The notes under the pieces: generated by a model
The model's database searches: none
What the model saw: the letters and a program-made list of their open reading frames with translations, nothing else
Told to the model about the DNA's origin: nothing
Shown: positions 51,883 to 60,494 of the stretch, piece after piece
Layout of the letters: each line of letters opens with the position of its first letter
Numbering within the stretch: the first letter of the stretch is position 1
Program-made: the position numbers and the translations under genes
NCBI RefSeq assembly: GCF_014645895.1
Contig: NZ_BMMP01000011.1
Location: 1-64,000 of the forward strand
Direction of reading: 5' to 3'
DNA from: Streptomyces daqingensis
GTDB lineage: Bacteria; Actinomycetota; Actinomycetes; Streptomycetales; Streptomycetaceae
DNA length: 64,000 bases

Positions 51883-52827
51883 TCAGATCTCGATCTTGCC
51901 GAGGCGGCGGATGACGAAGAAGCCGGTGGCGAAGAGCGCGACGGCGGCGAGGATCGCGATCTGCCCGAGCGCGGAGCCGGTGACGCGGGCAAGGGCGCCG
52001 GGCATCATCGAGTTCATCATCAGCATCGCTCCGAGGCCGAGCACCGGGACCGTGAAGGCCGTCGCGTTGACCTCGGCGAGCATCGTGCGCACCTCGCGAC
52101 GGGTCTCCTTGCGCTCCTCCAGCGTGTCGGTGAGGTTCCGCAGGGACGCGACGAGAGTGCCTCCGGCACGGTTCGCGAGAACCAACGTCGTGACGAGCAC
52201 GACGAGTTCACGCGACGGCAGCCGTTCGGCGAGCTCGCCCAGGGCATCGTCGATGGAGCGCCCGACGGCCAACTGGTTGATGACCAGCGTCAGTTCGTCG
52301 CCCGCAGGCGCCTCGAGCTCCTCCGCGGCCATGCCGAGCGCCGTGCGGAGCGCCAGTCCTGCCGAGGTGGCGTTGGCGAGGATGCGCGACAGCTCGGGAA
52401 GCTGGCTGATGAACTGCTCGGTGCGGCGCCTGCGTTGGTGGCTGAGGAAGGCGTTGGCGGAGATCGCTCCGAGGAGGCCCGCGATGGGCCCGAAGAAGGG
52501 GGCGAGGAGGGAGGCGGCCACCAGCCAGAGCCCCGCGACCGCGGCGATGACGTAGACGGCGAACTCCCCCGGCGTGATGTCCAGGCCGGTCGCCGCGAGC
52601 TTGAGCTGGACCCGGTGTCCCAGGCGGGTGCGGCGCAACCGGCGGTCCACGCCGGTGAAGCGCCTCCGGCGGCCCGAGGGCAGCTCGCGGACGGCGCCTT
52701 CGCCGGAGAGGCGTTCGATCACCGTCTGCCGCTGCGCACGTCCGGCCGCGTAGGTGAGCACTCCCACGACGGCGAGGGAGCTCGCCAGCAGGAAGGCTCC
52801 TAGCGCGAGTTGTGCGGTGGTGTCCAT
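51883..52827 (-). CDS. tadB: Type II secretion F family protein TadB
   Basis: This 314-aa platform protein has an N-terminal helix (ALGAFLLASSLAVVGVLTYA), a pair of helices near 115-155 and a C-terminal helix (ALGQIAILAAVALFATGFFV). The T2SSF domain has LPELSRILANATSAGLALRT and ERLPSRELVVLVTTLVLANR. It forms the pilus assembly platform with TadC. The gene lies 130 bp downstream of tadA. Confidence 0.9.
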   Translation of the reverse strand: MDTTAQLALGAFLLASSLAVVGVLTYAAGRAQRQTVIERLSGEGAVRELPSGRRRRFTGVDRRLRRTRLGHRVQLKLAATGLDITPGEFAVYVIAAVAGLWLVAASLLAPFFGPIAGLLGAISANAFLSHQRRRRTEQFISQLPELSRILANATSAGLALRTALGMAAEELEAPAGDELTLVINQLAVGRSIDDALGELAERLPSRELVVLVTTLVLANRAGGTLVASLRNLTDTLEERKETRREVRTMLAEVNATAFTVPVLGLGAMLMMNSMMPGALARVTGSALGQIAILAAVALFATGFFVIRRLGKIEI

Positions 52828-52957
52828 GGCGGGGTCCTGGGCTCCGAGGTCATGTGTCTGCCGGTCCTGTCTCGGCCGCGGCCCGCCGCTCTCCTCGCAG
52901 GGGCCGGGGCGGCGGGCGCGGTGCTCGTGGGTTCGTCCGTGCCGCACGGGCGGCGCG

Positions 52958-54310
52958 CTACCCCGCCTCTCTCGTCGTCAGCCGGTCGGCGTCGTCCGCG
53001 ACTCCGAAGACGGGCGGTACGGTCTCGCTCGCCATCTGGAGTCTGACGGCGGCGCGCCGCGGCACGGGCAGGTGCTCGAAGCTGCCGTGCACCTTGCCGT
53101 CCGCGGACATGGGCCTGGAGTCGAACCGCGAGACGGAGGCGATGCGGAAGGTCTCGCGGCCGTGCGAGGCGAGCAGGACGATCTCCACGATCTTCCTCGA
53201 ACCGTCTGCGAGGCGCGCGAGCTGGATGATGACGTCCACGGCCGAGTTGATCTGGTCCTGCAGCGCCGCGTAGGGGATCTCGACCTCCGACATGGAGGCG
53301 AGGGTCTGCAGCCGCATCAGCGCGTCCTCCGCGCTGTTGGCGTGCACGGTCGCGAGCGATCCGTCGTGGCCGGTCGACATCGCCTGCAGCATGTCCAGCG
53401 TCTCACCGCCGCGTACCTCGCCGACGATGATGCGGTCGGGGCGCATGCGCAGCGAGTTGCGTACGAGGTCGCGGACCGTGATCTGGCCCTTGCCCTCCAC
53501 GTTGGGCGGGCGGGTCTCCAGGCGGATGACGTGCTGCTGCTGGAGCTGGAGTTCGGCGGCGTCCTCGACGGTGATGATGCGCTCGTGCTCGGGGATGAGC
53601 CCCGAGAGGGCGTTGAGGAGCGTGGTCTTGCCGCTGCCCGTGCCGCCCGAGACGATCACGTTGAACCGGGCGCGGATGAAGGCCGAGAGCAGCGAGAGGA
53701 TGTGCTCGTCGAGCGTGCCGAGCGCTATCAGCTCGTGGAGGGCGTAGGCGCGGGGGAAGCGCCGGATGGTGAGGGTGGGGCCCGTCAGGGAGAGCGGCGG
53801 GACGATGACGTTGACGCGCTCGCCGGACGGGAGCCTGGCGTCGACCATCGGATTGGACTCGTCGACACGGCGGTTGACCGTGGAGACGATGCGCTCGATG
53901 GTCTGCATGAGCTGCTCTTCGGAGGCGAAGCGGACCGGCACCTGCTCGACGCGCCCGCCACGCTCGACGAAGACCTGCTCGGGTCCGTTGACCATGATCT
54001 CGGTGACGGTGGCGTCCTCCAGCAGCGGTTCGAGGACGCCGAGGCCGAGCGCCTCGTCCACGACGCGCCGGATGAGCAACTCCCGGTCGTCCGTGGCCAG
54101 TACGGGGCCCTCACGGCTGATGAGGTGCCCGAGTACGCGCTCCAGGCGCTCCCTGCGCTCCTGCGGCGCCAGGGCGGACATCTCGGCGAGGTCGATCTCT
54201 TCGAGGAGCTTCTGCCGGTAGACCGGCACGAGGTGGCTGGTCCCGTCGGCCGGCGCGGCTCCGTTGCGCGCGCGGGACTCCGGGGTGGTGATGCGGGCCC
54301 GCAGACTCAT
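52958..54310 (-). CDS. tadA: Tad pilus ATPase TadA/CpaF
   Basis: This 450-aa secretion ATPase powers pilus assembly. Walker A is GGTGSGKTT (222-230). The Asp box lies in HERIITVEDAAELQLQQQHV, Walker B in LRMRPDRIIVGEVRGGETLD and the His box in STGHDGSLATVHANSAEDAL. The N-terminal domain has DATVTEIMVNGPEQVFVERG. The ATG at 54310 follows GAGGAGG by seven bases. It is 138 bp downstream of the TadE-like gene. Confidence 0.95.
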   Translation of the reverse strand: MSLRARITTPESRARNGAAPADGTSHLVPVYRQKLLEEIDLAEMSALAPQERRERLERVLGHLISREGPVLATDDRELLIRRVVDEALGLGVLEPLLEDATVTEIMVNGPEQVFVERGGRVEQVPVRFASEEQLMQTIERIVSTVNRRVDESNPMVDARLPSGERVNVIVPPLSLTGPTLTIRRFPRAYALHELIALGTLDEHILSLLSAFIRARFNVIVSGGTGSGKTTLLNALSGLIPEHERIITVEDAAELQLQQQHVIRLETRPPNVEGKGQITVRDLVRNSLRMRPDRIIVGEVRGGETLDMLQAMSTGHDGSLATVHANSAEDALMRLQTLASMSEVEIPYAALQDQINSAVDVIIQLARLADGSRKIVEIVLLASHGRETFRIASVSRFDSRPMSADGKVHGSFEHLPVPRRAAVRLQMASETVPPVFGVADDADRLTTREAG

Positions 54311-54448
54311 CTCCGGCCTCCTCTCTGTGCGTTCGGCTCTTGCGTGGGCTGTGCCCATTGCTCGCGGGGTCGGTCCTCGGTGTGCTGTTTCGGCTGTGCT
54401 GTTCTCGGCTGCGGGTGCGGCCCTCGTGCGCGGCGTACGTACGCCCCG

Positions 54449-54856
54449 TCAGTCGCGGGGCATGGTGGCCGAACGCGAGGCGTCGCCGAAGTCGTCGACT
54501 CCGGGTATGACGGACGGAATGGTGACGGTGGCGGTGACCTCCACCTCGTCCGCGCCACCGCCGAGGTCGAAGCTGCTGCGGGAGGCCGTCCAGCCGGACA
54601 TGGCCGCCCTTCCGGTCGCGGCGTAGGCGTCGGCGAGGTCTTCCTGGCCGGCTGTGCGGGCCGCGGCCCGGGCGCCGGTACCGGCTTGCTGGACGGCGTA
54701 ACCCGCTATGCCGAGCTGGATCGCCGCCACGGCCACCAGCAGGAGCAGCGGCATCATGCCCGCCAACTCCAGGCTGGACGAGCCGCGTTGGGGGTCCTGG
54801 CCGCGCACGGCACGCCGCAGAAGGGCCCGTGCGCCGAGCCTGTCCCGTGCGCCCAT
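54449..54856 (-). CDS. TadE-like pseudopilin (second)
   Basis: This 135-aa protein has a basic N-terminus, then RGSSSLELAGMMPLLLLVAV and AAIQLGIAGYAVQQAGTGAR, a TadE-type transmembrane segment with the conserved Glu (SLELAG). The rest is Ala/Ser/Thr-rich. It starts 5 bp after the tadE stop. It is probably a minor pilin. Confidence 0.8.
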   Translation of the reverse strand: MGARDRLGARALLRRAVRGQDPQRGSSSLELAGMMPLLLLVAVAAIQLGIAGYAVQQAGTGARAAARTAGQEDLADAYAATGRAAMSGWTASRSSFDLGGGADEVEVTATVTIPSVIPGVDDFGDASRSATMPRD

Positions 54857-54861
54857 GCCGC

Positions 54862-55779
54862 TCACCCCTCCTCCGCGGCGCCGGCCGTGCCGTTGACCGT
54901 GAAGGGGAGCTTGCCCGCGCCGGGGAAGAGGACCGGTGCGCTGAGGTCGACGTCCGCCTTCCAGAGGTGCCCGGAGAGGCTGCAGTCGACCGACGAGGAC
55001 TCGCGCCACTTCGCGGGCAGGTGCTCGGTCGCCGCCTCCTGGCAGGCGCTCTGCGCGTCGCCGCCGGACGCGGCCGCTGTCGCGGCTCGCGCCGCCTCGT
55101 CGGCCGCGTTGCCCGCGAGGGAGAACGTGTAGCCGATGAGCACGCACTGCCACAGCACGGCGAGGACCACCAGCACGATGGGGGCGATCCCGGCGAACTC
55201 CACGGTCAGGGCGCCCCGGTCGCCCCAGACGCTGGGTTCGCCGTCGTCGTCGTCCGGCTCGTGGCCGCCGCGGGCGGCTCCCGGCGGCGCGCCGAAGACG
55301 GAGTCCGTACGCGCCGGTCCGATCCCGTGGGTGCGGTCGGGGCGGGGAGCGGGGTCGGGGCGGCCGTATGCGGGCGCCGGCCTCCCGTAGGTGTCGTTGA
55401 AGGAGGTGCCCAGCGTCCGGCTCGAAGCCCCCGCGGGGGACGGCCCCGGCGGCAGCGCCTGCCGTTCGGCGCCGGTGCCCGCCTGCGGCCCGCCGTTGTA
55501 CGCGCCGTCTCCGTAGGTACCGCCAGGTCCGGTGCCGGGTGCGGTGCCTGGTGCGGCGCCTCCCGCGCCCCCGGCCGGGCCCGTCCCCTGCGTGCCCTGG
55601 GTCCCCGCGCCGCCCGAGCCGCCGGCCGGCAGCGCCCGGCTGCCCGGGGCCGGGGCTATGCCGGCGGGTCCCGTGCTCCGCGCCGGTCCCTGCTGCTTGC
55701 CGGCGGACCTGGCGCTCCGTGCGCCCTTGCCCTGCCTGCCGCCGGGTCTGCCGGCGGCGGTCGTCTCCGCGCCGGTCAC
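54862..55779 (-). CDS. TadE-family protein, in frame with the upstream cpaE remnant
   Basis: The C-terminal part is a clear TadE pseudopilin: DRGALTVEFAGIAPIVLVVL, then WQCVLIGYTFSLAGNAADEA with the conserved Glu. About 185 residues of Pro/Gly/Thr linker precede it. No ATG lies in this frame between the TadZ-like C-terminus and the TadE domain. The only candidate start is a GTG at 55779 within the sequence GELGLVTGAET, which looks like the C-terminal end of CpaE. The TadE domain may therefore be the C-terminal part of a CpaE-TadE fusion. Confidence 0.6.
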   Translation of the reverse strand: MTGAETTAAGRPGGRQGKGARSARSAGKQQGPARSTGPAGIAPAPGSRALPAGGSGGAGTQGTQGTGPAGGAGGAAPGTAPGTGPGGTYGDGAYNGGPQAGTGAERQALPPGPSPAGASSRTLGTSFNDTYGRPAPAYGRPDPAPRPDRTHGIGPARTDSVFGAPPGAARGGHEPDDDDGEPSVWGDRGALTVEFAGIAPIVLVVLAVLWQCVLIGYTFSLAGNAADEAARAATAAASGGDAQSACQEAATEHLPAKWRESSSVDCSLSGHLWKADVDLSAPVLFPGAGKLPFTVNGTAGAAEEG

Positions 55780-56915
55780 CAGGCCCAGCTCGCCGGCGAA
55801 CCCCCAGAGCGCCTGCCGCACCGACCCCTTGGGGTCGAGGTCCTGCATGCGCCCCGCGTCCACGGCGCTCTGCAGCTCCTTGAAGTTGGCGGGGACGGCG
55901 GAGCGGGCCACCGGCGTACCGACGATGCGGGAGACCAGCGAGGGCTGGATCTCGCTCATTCTGGAGGTGCGGTTGACGAGGGTGACGGTCTCCTCGGCCT
56001 TGCGGATCTGCAGCCGGTCCCACATGCGCACCATGCGTTTCGCCGCGCGGACGGCCACGACGTCGGGCGTGGTGAGCAGCACGGCGAGGTCGGCCGTCTC
56101 GATGGCGGCGGCGTTGGCGGCGTTGAGCTGGGTGCCCGGGCCCTGAGCGCCGCGACGATCTGCCGTGACGCCCTGTCGTCGACGTCCTCGCCCCGCTCGC
56201 CCTCTCCCGGGGCGAGGAGCAGGCCCAGCCCCGACTCGTGGGTGTAGACGGCGTCCTGGAGTACCCGCGCGGAGATGTCCTCGATGCCCGCGAGGTCGGC
56301 GACCGACCGCCGGAACTGGACGTCCAGGTACGAGGCGACGTCGCCCGACTGCAGGTCCATGTCCACCAGGGCGCTGCCGCGGCCCGACGCCTGTGCGGCG
56401 AGGGCCAGTTGCACGGCTGTCAGGGTGGTTCCGACACCGCCCTTGGCGCCCGTGACCGCGACGACCGTGCCGCCCGGCCCTGCCGGCTCCTCCCCTCCTC
56501 CGCCCAGGTGGCGGCGGACGCCGGCCGCCCACGAGGCGGCCGCGCCGACCCGCGCCGCCAACTCGTCGTAGCTCAGCGGCAGTCCGAGGACGCCGCGGGC
56601 GCCGGCGTCCATGGCCGCCGAGTAGAGCGGGGGGCTGGTGTCACGGGTGATGAGGACGACGCCCACGGCCGGGAAACGGAGCGCGACCTCGCGGATGAGC
56701 TCCAACGCGGGCTGCGGACCGATGAGTTCGTGCACCAGCACGACCTCCGGCAGGTCCGCGCCCGTCCCCCCGCCCGCCTGGGCGAGCGCGTCGAGGAGCT
56801 GTGCGGAGTCGACCGCGGGCGGCATCGGTTCGCTGTCCGGGAGCTGCCGCAGCAGGCCGACGAGGGACCTGGCGGCGTCCGGGTCGCTGACTGCTGGCTG
56901 GATGCGGGTGACCAT
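55780..56915 (-). pseudogene. CpaE/TadZ-like AAA ATPase, frameshifted
   Basis: The first frame encodes an N-terminal receiver-like domain (about 1-130). It then encodes a MinD/CpaE-type ATPase start with deviant Walker A TGAKGGVGTTLTAV (about 155-168) and ALVDMDLQSGDVASYLDVQF. After DDRASRQIVAALRA (near 56150) homology stops. It resumes in another frame with GTQLNAANAAAIETADLAVL, KRMVRMWDRLQIRKAEETVT and DPKGSVRQALWGFAGELGL. The strand that normally holds Walker B (hhhhD) is absent at the join. So about 25-28 bases seem deleted. This is a real pseudogene or an assembly error in a high-GC stretch. Confidence 0.7.
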
Positions 56916-56929
56916 CGGCTATTCCTGCC

Positions 56930-57658
56930 TCACTTGTCCCCGGAGAGCGTGTACGTACGGTCGCTGTCGGGTATGTCGGCCGCGTCGCCGGGGGCCACCA
57001 GCGCGAGCCTGACGTGCTCGGCGAACGATTCGGCGTAGGCGACGCGCTGGGCGTCCGCCGCGGAGAGGGCGAAGGTGATCGGCACACCGTCCCGCTCGCG
57101 CCGGCGGGTGCGCTCGTCGTCGTCGCCCTCCTTGAACGGGGTGAGCTTGCCGACGTCGATGACCTTGGCGTCGCTCACGATGACCTTCGACTGGTTCGGC
57201 GCCCGGCCCTTGCCGCCGCTCTGCTGCTCGCCCTCGAAGGTGGCGAAGATGTTGACCCGGCTGCCGGGGTTGATCTTCCCGGCGACGCCCGTCTCGGCGT
57301 CGATCATGATGGCGATCTCCTGCTCGCCCGGCTTGAGTTCGGGGCGTTCGGACACCATGTCCGCCTGCAGGAGCGACCCCTTGCGCAGCTTGCTGGTGGC
57401 GACCTTGCCGCGCAGGTCGTCGAGGTCGGTGACCGCCGTCTCGGGCAGCCACCGCTCGGGGATCTCGACCTTGTCGAACTCGGCGCCGCTCAGGGAGGCG
57501 TAGGCGGGGACGTCCGACGTGAGCTTGTAGGCCGTCTTCTCCGGACCGACCTTCGACTCCACGTCACGTATGAACGCCAGCACGCCGGCGAACGCCGCCA
57601 GCGCGCACAGGACGGAGACGATGAGCAGGAGGACGCCGCGGCGCTGGCGTGAATTCAT
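56930..57658 (-). CDS. CpaB/RcpC-like pilus assembly protein (SAF domain)
   Basis: This 242-aa protein has an N-terminal helix (GVLLLIVSVLCALAAFAGVL). A SAF domain (about 45-100, with DVPAYASLSGAEFDKVEIPE and KVATSKLRKGSLLQADMVSE) and a CpaB-type beta domain (GEQEIAIMIDAETGVAGKIN, GSRVNIFATFEGEQQSGGKG) follow. It forms part of the Tad pilus assembly machine outside the membrane. It starts 3 bp after the upstream stop. Confidence 0.88.
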   Translation of the reverse strand: MNSRQRRGVLLLIVSVLCALAAFAGVLAFIRDVESKVGPEKTAYKLTSDVPAYASLSGAEFDKVEIPERWLPETAVTDLDDLRGKVATSKLRKGSLLQADMVSERPELKPGEQEIAIMIDAETGVAGKINPGSRVNIFATFEGEQQSGGKGRAPNQSKVIVSDAKVIDVGKLTPFKEGDDDERTRRRERDGVPITFALSAADAQRVAYAESFAEHVRLALVAPGDAADIPDSDRTYTLSGDK

Positions 57659-57661
57659 GGA

Positions 57662-58687
57662 CTACAGACCTCGGGGATCGGCGACGACGGCGTGACGGGT
57701 GTGCGGGGCGGCGGGAGGGCCCGCCGATGCGCGGCGGTAACCGCCGAGGCCGCTGCCGCCGCGGCCCGCGGCAGGCCGGGCGGCGGCGTCCGGTCGGGAT
57801 GAAACGAGGGGGCCGGGCGCGCGGCGGGACGCGGGTGCGGGCCCGTACGAGGCGGGTGCGGCGCAGAACGCGCAGCGGTCGCCGATGAGTTCGAGACCGC
57901 ACCAGTGGCATTCGTCGCGCCGCACGGACGAGACGAGCTGGTAGAGGACGGAGACGTCGGGTATGGCGGCGGCGAACTCGATGAGCTTGCCGGTGCCCCA
58001 CCAGCGGGCCGACTCCCCGGGCAGCTGCGCCTCCTGGACTCCGCGTACGTTCCACTGGGCGGCCAGCGTGCCGCTCACCCACTCGGAGTCGAGGGCGCCG
58101 CGGGCGACCGTGAGGTGCGTGGGGAACTGCGGCCCCGCCAGGCTCGCTTCGCTTCCGCCGCCGGCCGCCGCGCCGTTCGCGTCGAGCCGTACCAGCTGAG
58201 CGCTGGGGGCGGCGAGGACGGCGAACTGAGACCTGGAAATCCAGGACTTGGCGTGGGCGGTGAGCGGTACGGAGACGTGGTCGAGCTTGGCGACGGAGTT
58301 GAGCAGTGCACCCGCGTAGACGTAGTGCGCGAGCAGCCGCCCGGCGGCGGCGAGCACGCCGGGGCTGAAGTCGCAGAGCGAGAGCTGCCTCAACTGCCGT
58401 ACGAGGACGGCCGTTCCGAGCGGCGGCAGCCGTGTCGGCAGCAGGGCGATCCGGTCGCTCTCCAGCACCGAGCGGATGGTGTGCAGCCGGTGCAGGAACG
58501 GCTTGTCGAGCGTCGCCGGATATACGACGACGAGGTGGCCGTGCTGGTTGATCAGGCGCTGCGTCTCGGCGAGCGCGAGCTCCAGCGGCTGGTCTCCCGG
58601 CGGGCGGTACACGTGCGCCCGCGGGGTCTGCCGGTCGGGTGGAGGCAGCACGTGACCATCGCTGGTGACTGCCAGCGCAGTTGGCAT
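57662..58687 (-). CDS. Hypothetical protein at the head of the Tad operon, with zinc ribbon
   Basis: This 341-aa soluble protein has LALAETQRLINQHGHLVVVY and LHRLHTIRSVLESDRIALLP. A CxxC...CxxC pair (ECHWCGLELIGDRCAFCAAP, near 275-294) could bind zinc. The C-terminus is Ala/Gly/Arg-rich and disordered. No named family is recognised. The ATG at 58687 follows GGGAGGG. The stop is 3 bp before cpaB, so it is co-transcribed with the pilus genes and may be a regulator. Confidence 0.78.
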   Translation of the reverse strand: MPTALAVTSDGHVLPPPDRQTPRAHVYRPPGDQPLELALAETQRLINQHGHLVVVYPATLDKPFLHRLHTIRSVLESDRIALLPTRLPPLGTAVLVRQLRQLSLCDFSPGVLAAAGRLLAHYVYAGALLNSVAKLDHVSVPLTAHAKSWISRSQFAVLAAPSAQLVRLDANGAAAGGGSEASLAGPQFPTHLTVARGALDSEWVSGTLAAQWNVRGVQEAQLPGESARWWGTGKLIEFAAAIPDVSVLYQLVSSVRRDECHWCGLELIGDRCAFCAAPASYGPAPASRRAPGPLVSSRPDAAARPAAGRGGSGLGGYRRASAGPPAAPHTRHAVVADPRGL

Positions 58688-58902
58688 CCCGCCCTCCCGC
58701 CCCCGGAATCCGTTGCCGGGCCGACGACACCCGGGTTGTCGACCGTCATGCTGATCTGACGACATCACACCTTACGGCGGAGCTCCGGCGCCCGACACCT
58801 CGTCACGGCATCCGGCCGGGCCCGCTCCCCCTGCCATACCCCGGGCCGGGAGCGCGGCAATCGGTTTCACGGGTCCCGGCTCGCCGCAGCGGGCAGCGGA
58901 AC

Positions 58903-58922
58903 GCCCCCGCCCCGGAGGGGGC
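58903..58922 (-). terminator. Weak GC hairpin after the Nramp gene
   Basis: GCCCCC pairs with GGGGGC around an 8-nt loop, 51 bp after the Nramp stop. There is no T-tract. Confidence 0.4.
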
Positions 58923-58972
58923 GAGGGCGCCGCGGAAGTGCCGGAAGGCCGGTCAGCGGGATCTCCCGCCGG

Positions 58973-60289
58973 TCACCAGGGCAGTTCGCGCACCTGCTGC
59001 ACGCACAGCACGATGAAGAGCATCCCCGAGAGGAAGAGCATCACGTTGCTCAGGACGCCGTTGCGCCACTCCTGGGGCGTACGGCTGGAGTTGAGCAGCC
59101 AAATGAGCGTCAGCGCGAGGAACGGCATGAAGAACGCGCCGAGCACGCCGTAGGCGACGACCAGCCCGAAGGGCTGCTCCAGCCACAGCAGCGTCATCGG
59201 GGGGAACGTCAGCCAGAGCAGGTAGCCGCGGAAGGGAAGCGAGCGCTCCCGGCTGCCGCTGGCCACGGCCGCCACGGCCTGCTCGTCGCCCCCGCCGCTC
59301 TTCCGGGCGGCCTGGATGCGTTCGACGAAGTCGGCGAACATCAGGCTCACGCCGTGCCACACGCCGATCAGCGAGGTGAAGGAGGTGGCGAAGAAGCCGA
59401 TGAGGAAGAGCTTCGCGGTGAAGCCGCCGAACCGCTCATCGAGGACCTTGCCGAGGTCGGCGAGCCCCTTGTCGCCCTCGGCGATGGCCACCTGGGAGGC
59501 GTGCAGCAGCTCGGCTCCGACGATCAGCATGGCGACGACGAAGACGCCGGTGGTGATGTAGGCGACCCGGTTGTCGAGCCGCATCATCTTCATCCAGCTG
59601 CTGTCGGTCCATCCCTTCGCGTTCACCCAGTACCCGTAGGCGGCCATGGTGATCGTCCCGCCGACGCCGCCTATCAGGCCGAGCGTGTAGAGCAGGGAGC
59701 CGTCGGGGAGCACGGGGAGCAGCCCGGCGAAGCCGGCCTGCATGTCCGGCACGACGCGGATCGCGACGTACACGACGATCACGAACATCACGCCGATGAG
59801 CACCGTCATGACCTTCTCGAAGACGGCGTACCGGTTGAACCAGACGAAGACGAGCCCCACGAGCCCGGTGATGATGGCCCAGGCCTTGAGGTCGAGCACG
59901 CCGGGGAAGAGGGCGTCCAGCGGGAGGCCGGAGGAGGACATGGCCGTGCCGCCGTACACGAAGCCCCACACGACGACGTAGATCGCGAAGTAGACCGTGG
60001 TCCAGGGGCCGAGGGAACGCCAGCCGTCGAAGATCGTCCGGCCGGTCGCCAGGTGCCAGCGGCCCGTCGCCTCGGCCAGCGCGATCTTGACTATGCAGCC
60101 GATGACGGCGGCCCACATCAGCGTGTAGCCGTACTTGCTTCCGGCGATGAGCGTGGCGACGAGGTCGCCCGCACCGACGCCGGTCGCCGCGACGACGATT
60201 CCTGGCCCCACCAGCTTCCAGCTGGCCTTCCGGGCTGGAGGCGCGGCCGGGGCGGACTCCCCGCTGTGCGTGCTGTCTTCGGTTGCCAT
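58973..60289 (-). CDS. Nramp-related transporter with non-canonical metal site
   Basis: This 438-aa protein has about eleven transmembrane helices of the Nramp fold, including PGIVVAATGVGAGDLVATLI and GLIGGVGGTITMAAYGYWVN. The classical TM1 DPGN metal motif is replaced by TGVGAGD (36-42), and the TM6 MPH motif by TMAAYGYW. Such divergent members may carry other cations or none. The ATG is at 60289. It is divergent from the chitinase gene. Confidence 0.88.
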   Translation of the reverse strand: MATEDSTHSGESAPAAPPARKASWKLVGPGIVVAATGVGAGDLVATLIAGSKYGYTLMWAAVIGCIVKIALAEATGRWHLATGRTIFDGWRSLGPWTTVYFAIYVVVWGFVYGGTAMSSSGLPLDALFPGVLDLKAWAIITGLVGLVFVWFNRYAVFEKVMTVLIGVMFVIVVYVAIRVVPDMQAGFAGLLPVLPDGSLLYTLGLIGGVGGTITMAAYGYWVNAKGWTDSSWMKMMRLDNRVAYITTGVFVVAMLIVGAELLHASQVAIAEGDKGLADLGKVLDERFGGFTAKLFLIGFFATSFTSLIGVWHGVSLMFADFVERIQAARKSGGGDEQAVAAVASGSRERSLPFRGYLLWLTFPPMTLLWLEQPFGLVVAYGVLGAFFMPFLALTLIWLLNSSRTPQEWRNGVLSNVMLFLSGMLFIVLCVQQVRELPW

Positions 60290-60390
60290 CTCCTACCGCC
60301 TCTGTACTCGTCCCCTAGTCAGGTGCTGCCCGGCGAATCAAATCCCCCGATGGACGATCAGCACAAGGCCTCGTCCGGCTGCCGGAAGTC

Positions 60391-60419
60391 TTGACAAGTG
60401 CATTGGTCTGGACCATGTT
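60391..60419 (+). promoter_or_regulatory. Chitinase promoter with DasR-type operator
   Basis: A perfect TTGACA (60391-60396) is followed after 17 bp by CATGTT. TGGTCTGGACCA (60404-60415) lies in the spacer. It is one base from the dre core TGGTCTAGACCA bound by DasR, which controls chitin and N-acetylglucosamine use. Repression released by glucosamine-6-phosphate is expected. Confidence 0.75.
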
Positions 60420-60494
60420 GTCTGCGACGCGACGGGCCCGGCGCGCCATGCTTCGCACCGCTTTCTCCCATCTCCCCCCACCACGGAGGCAGTT

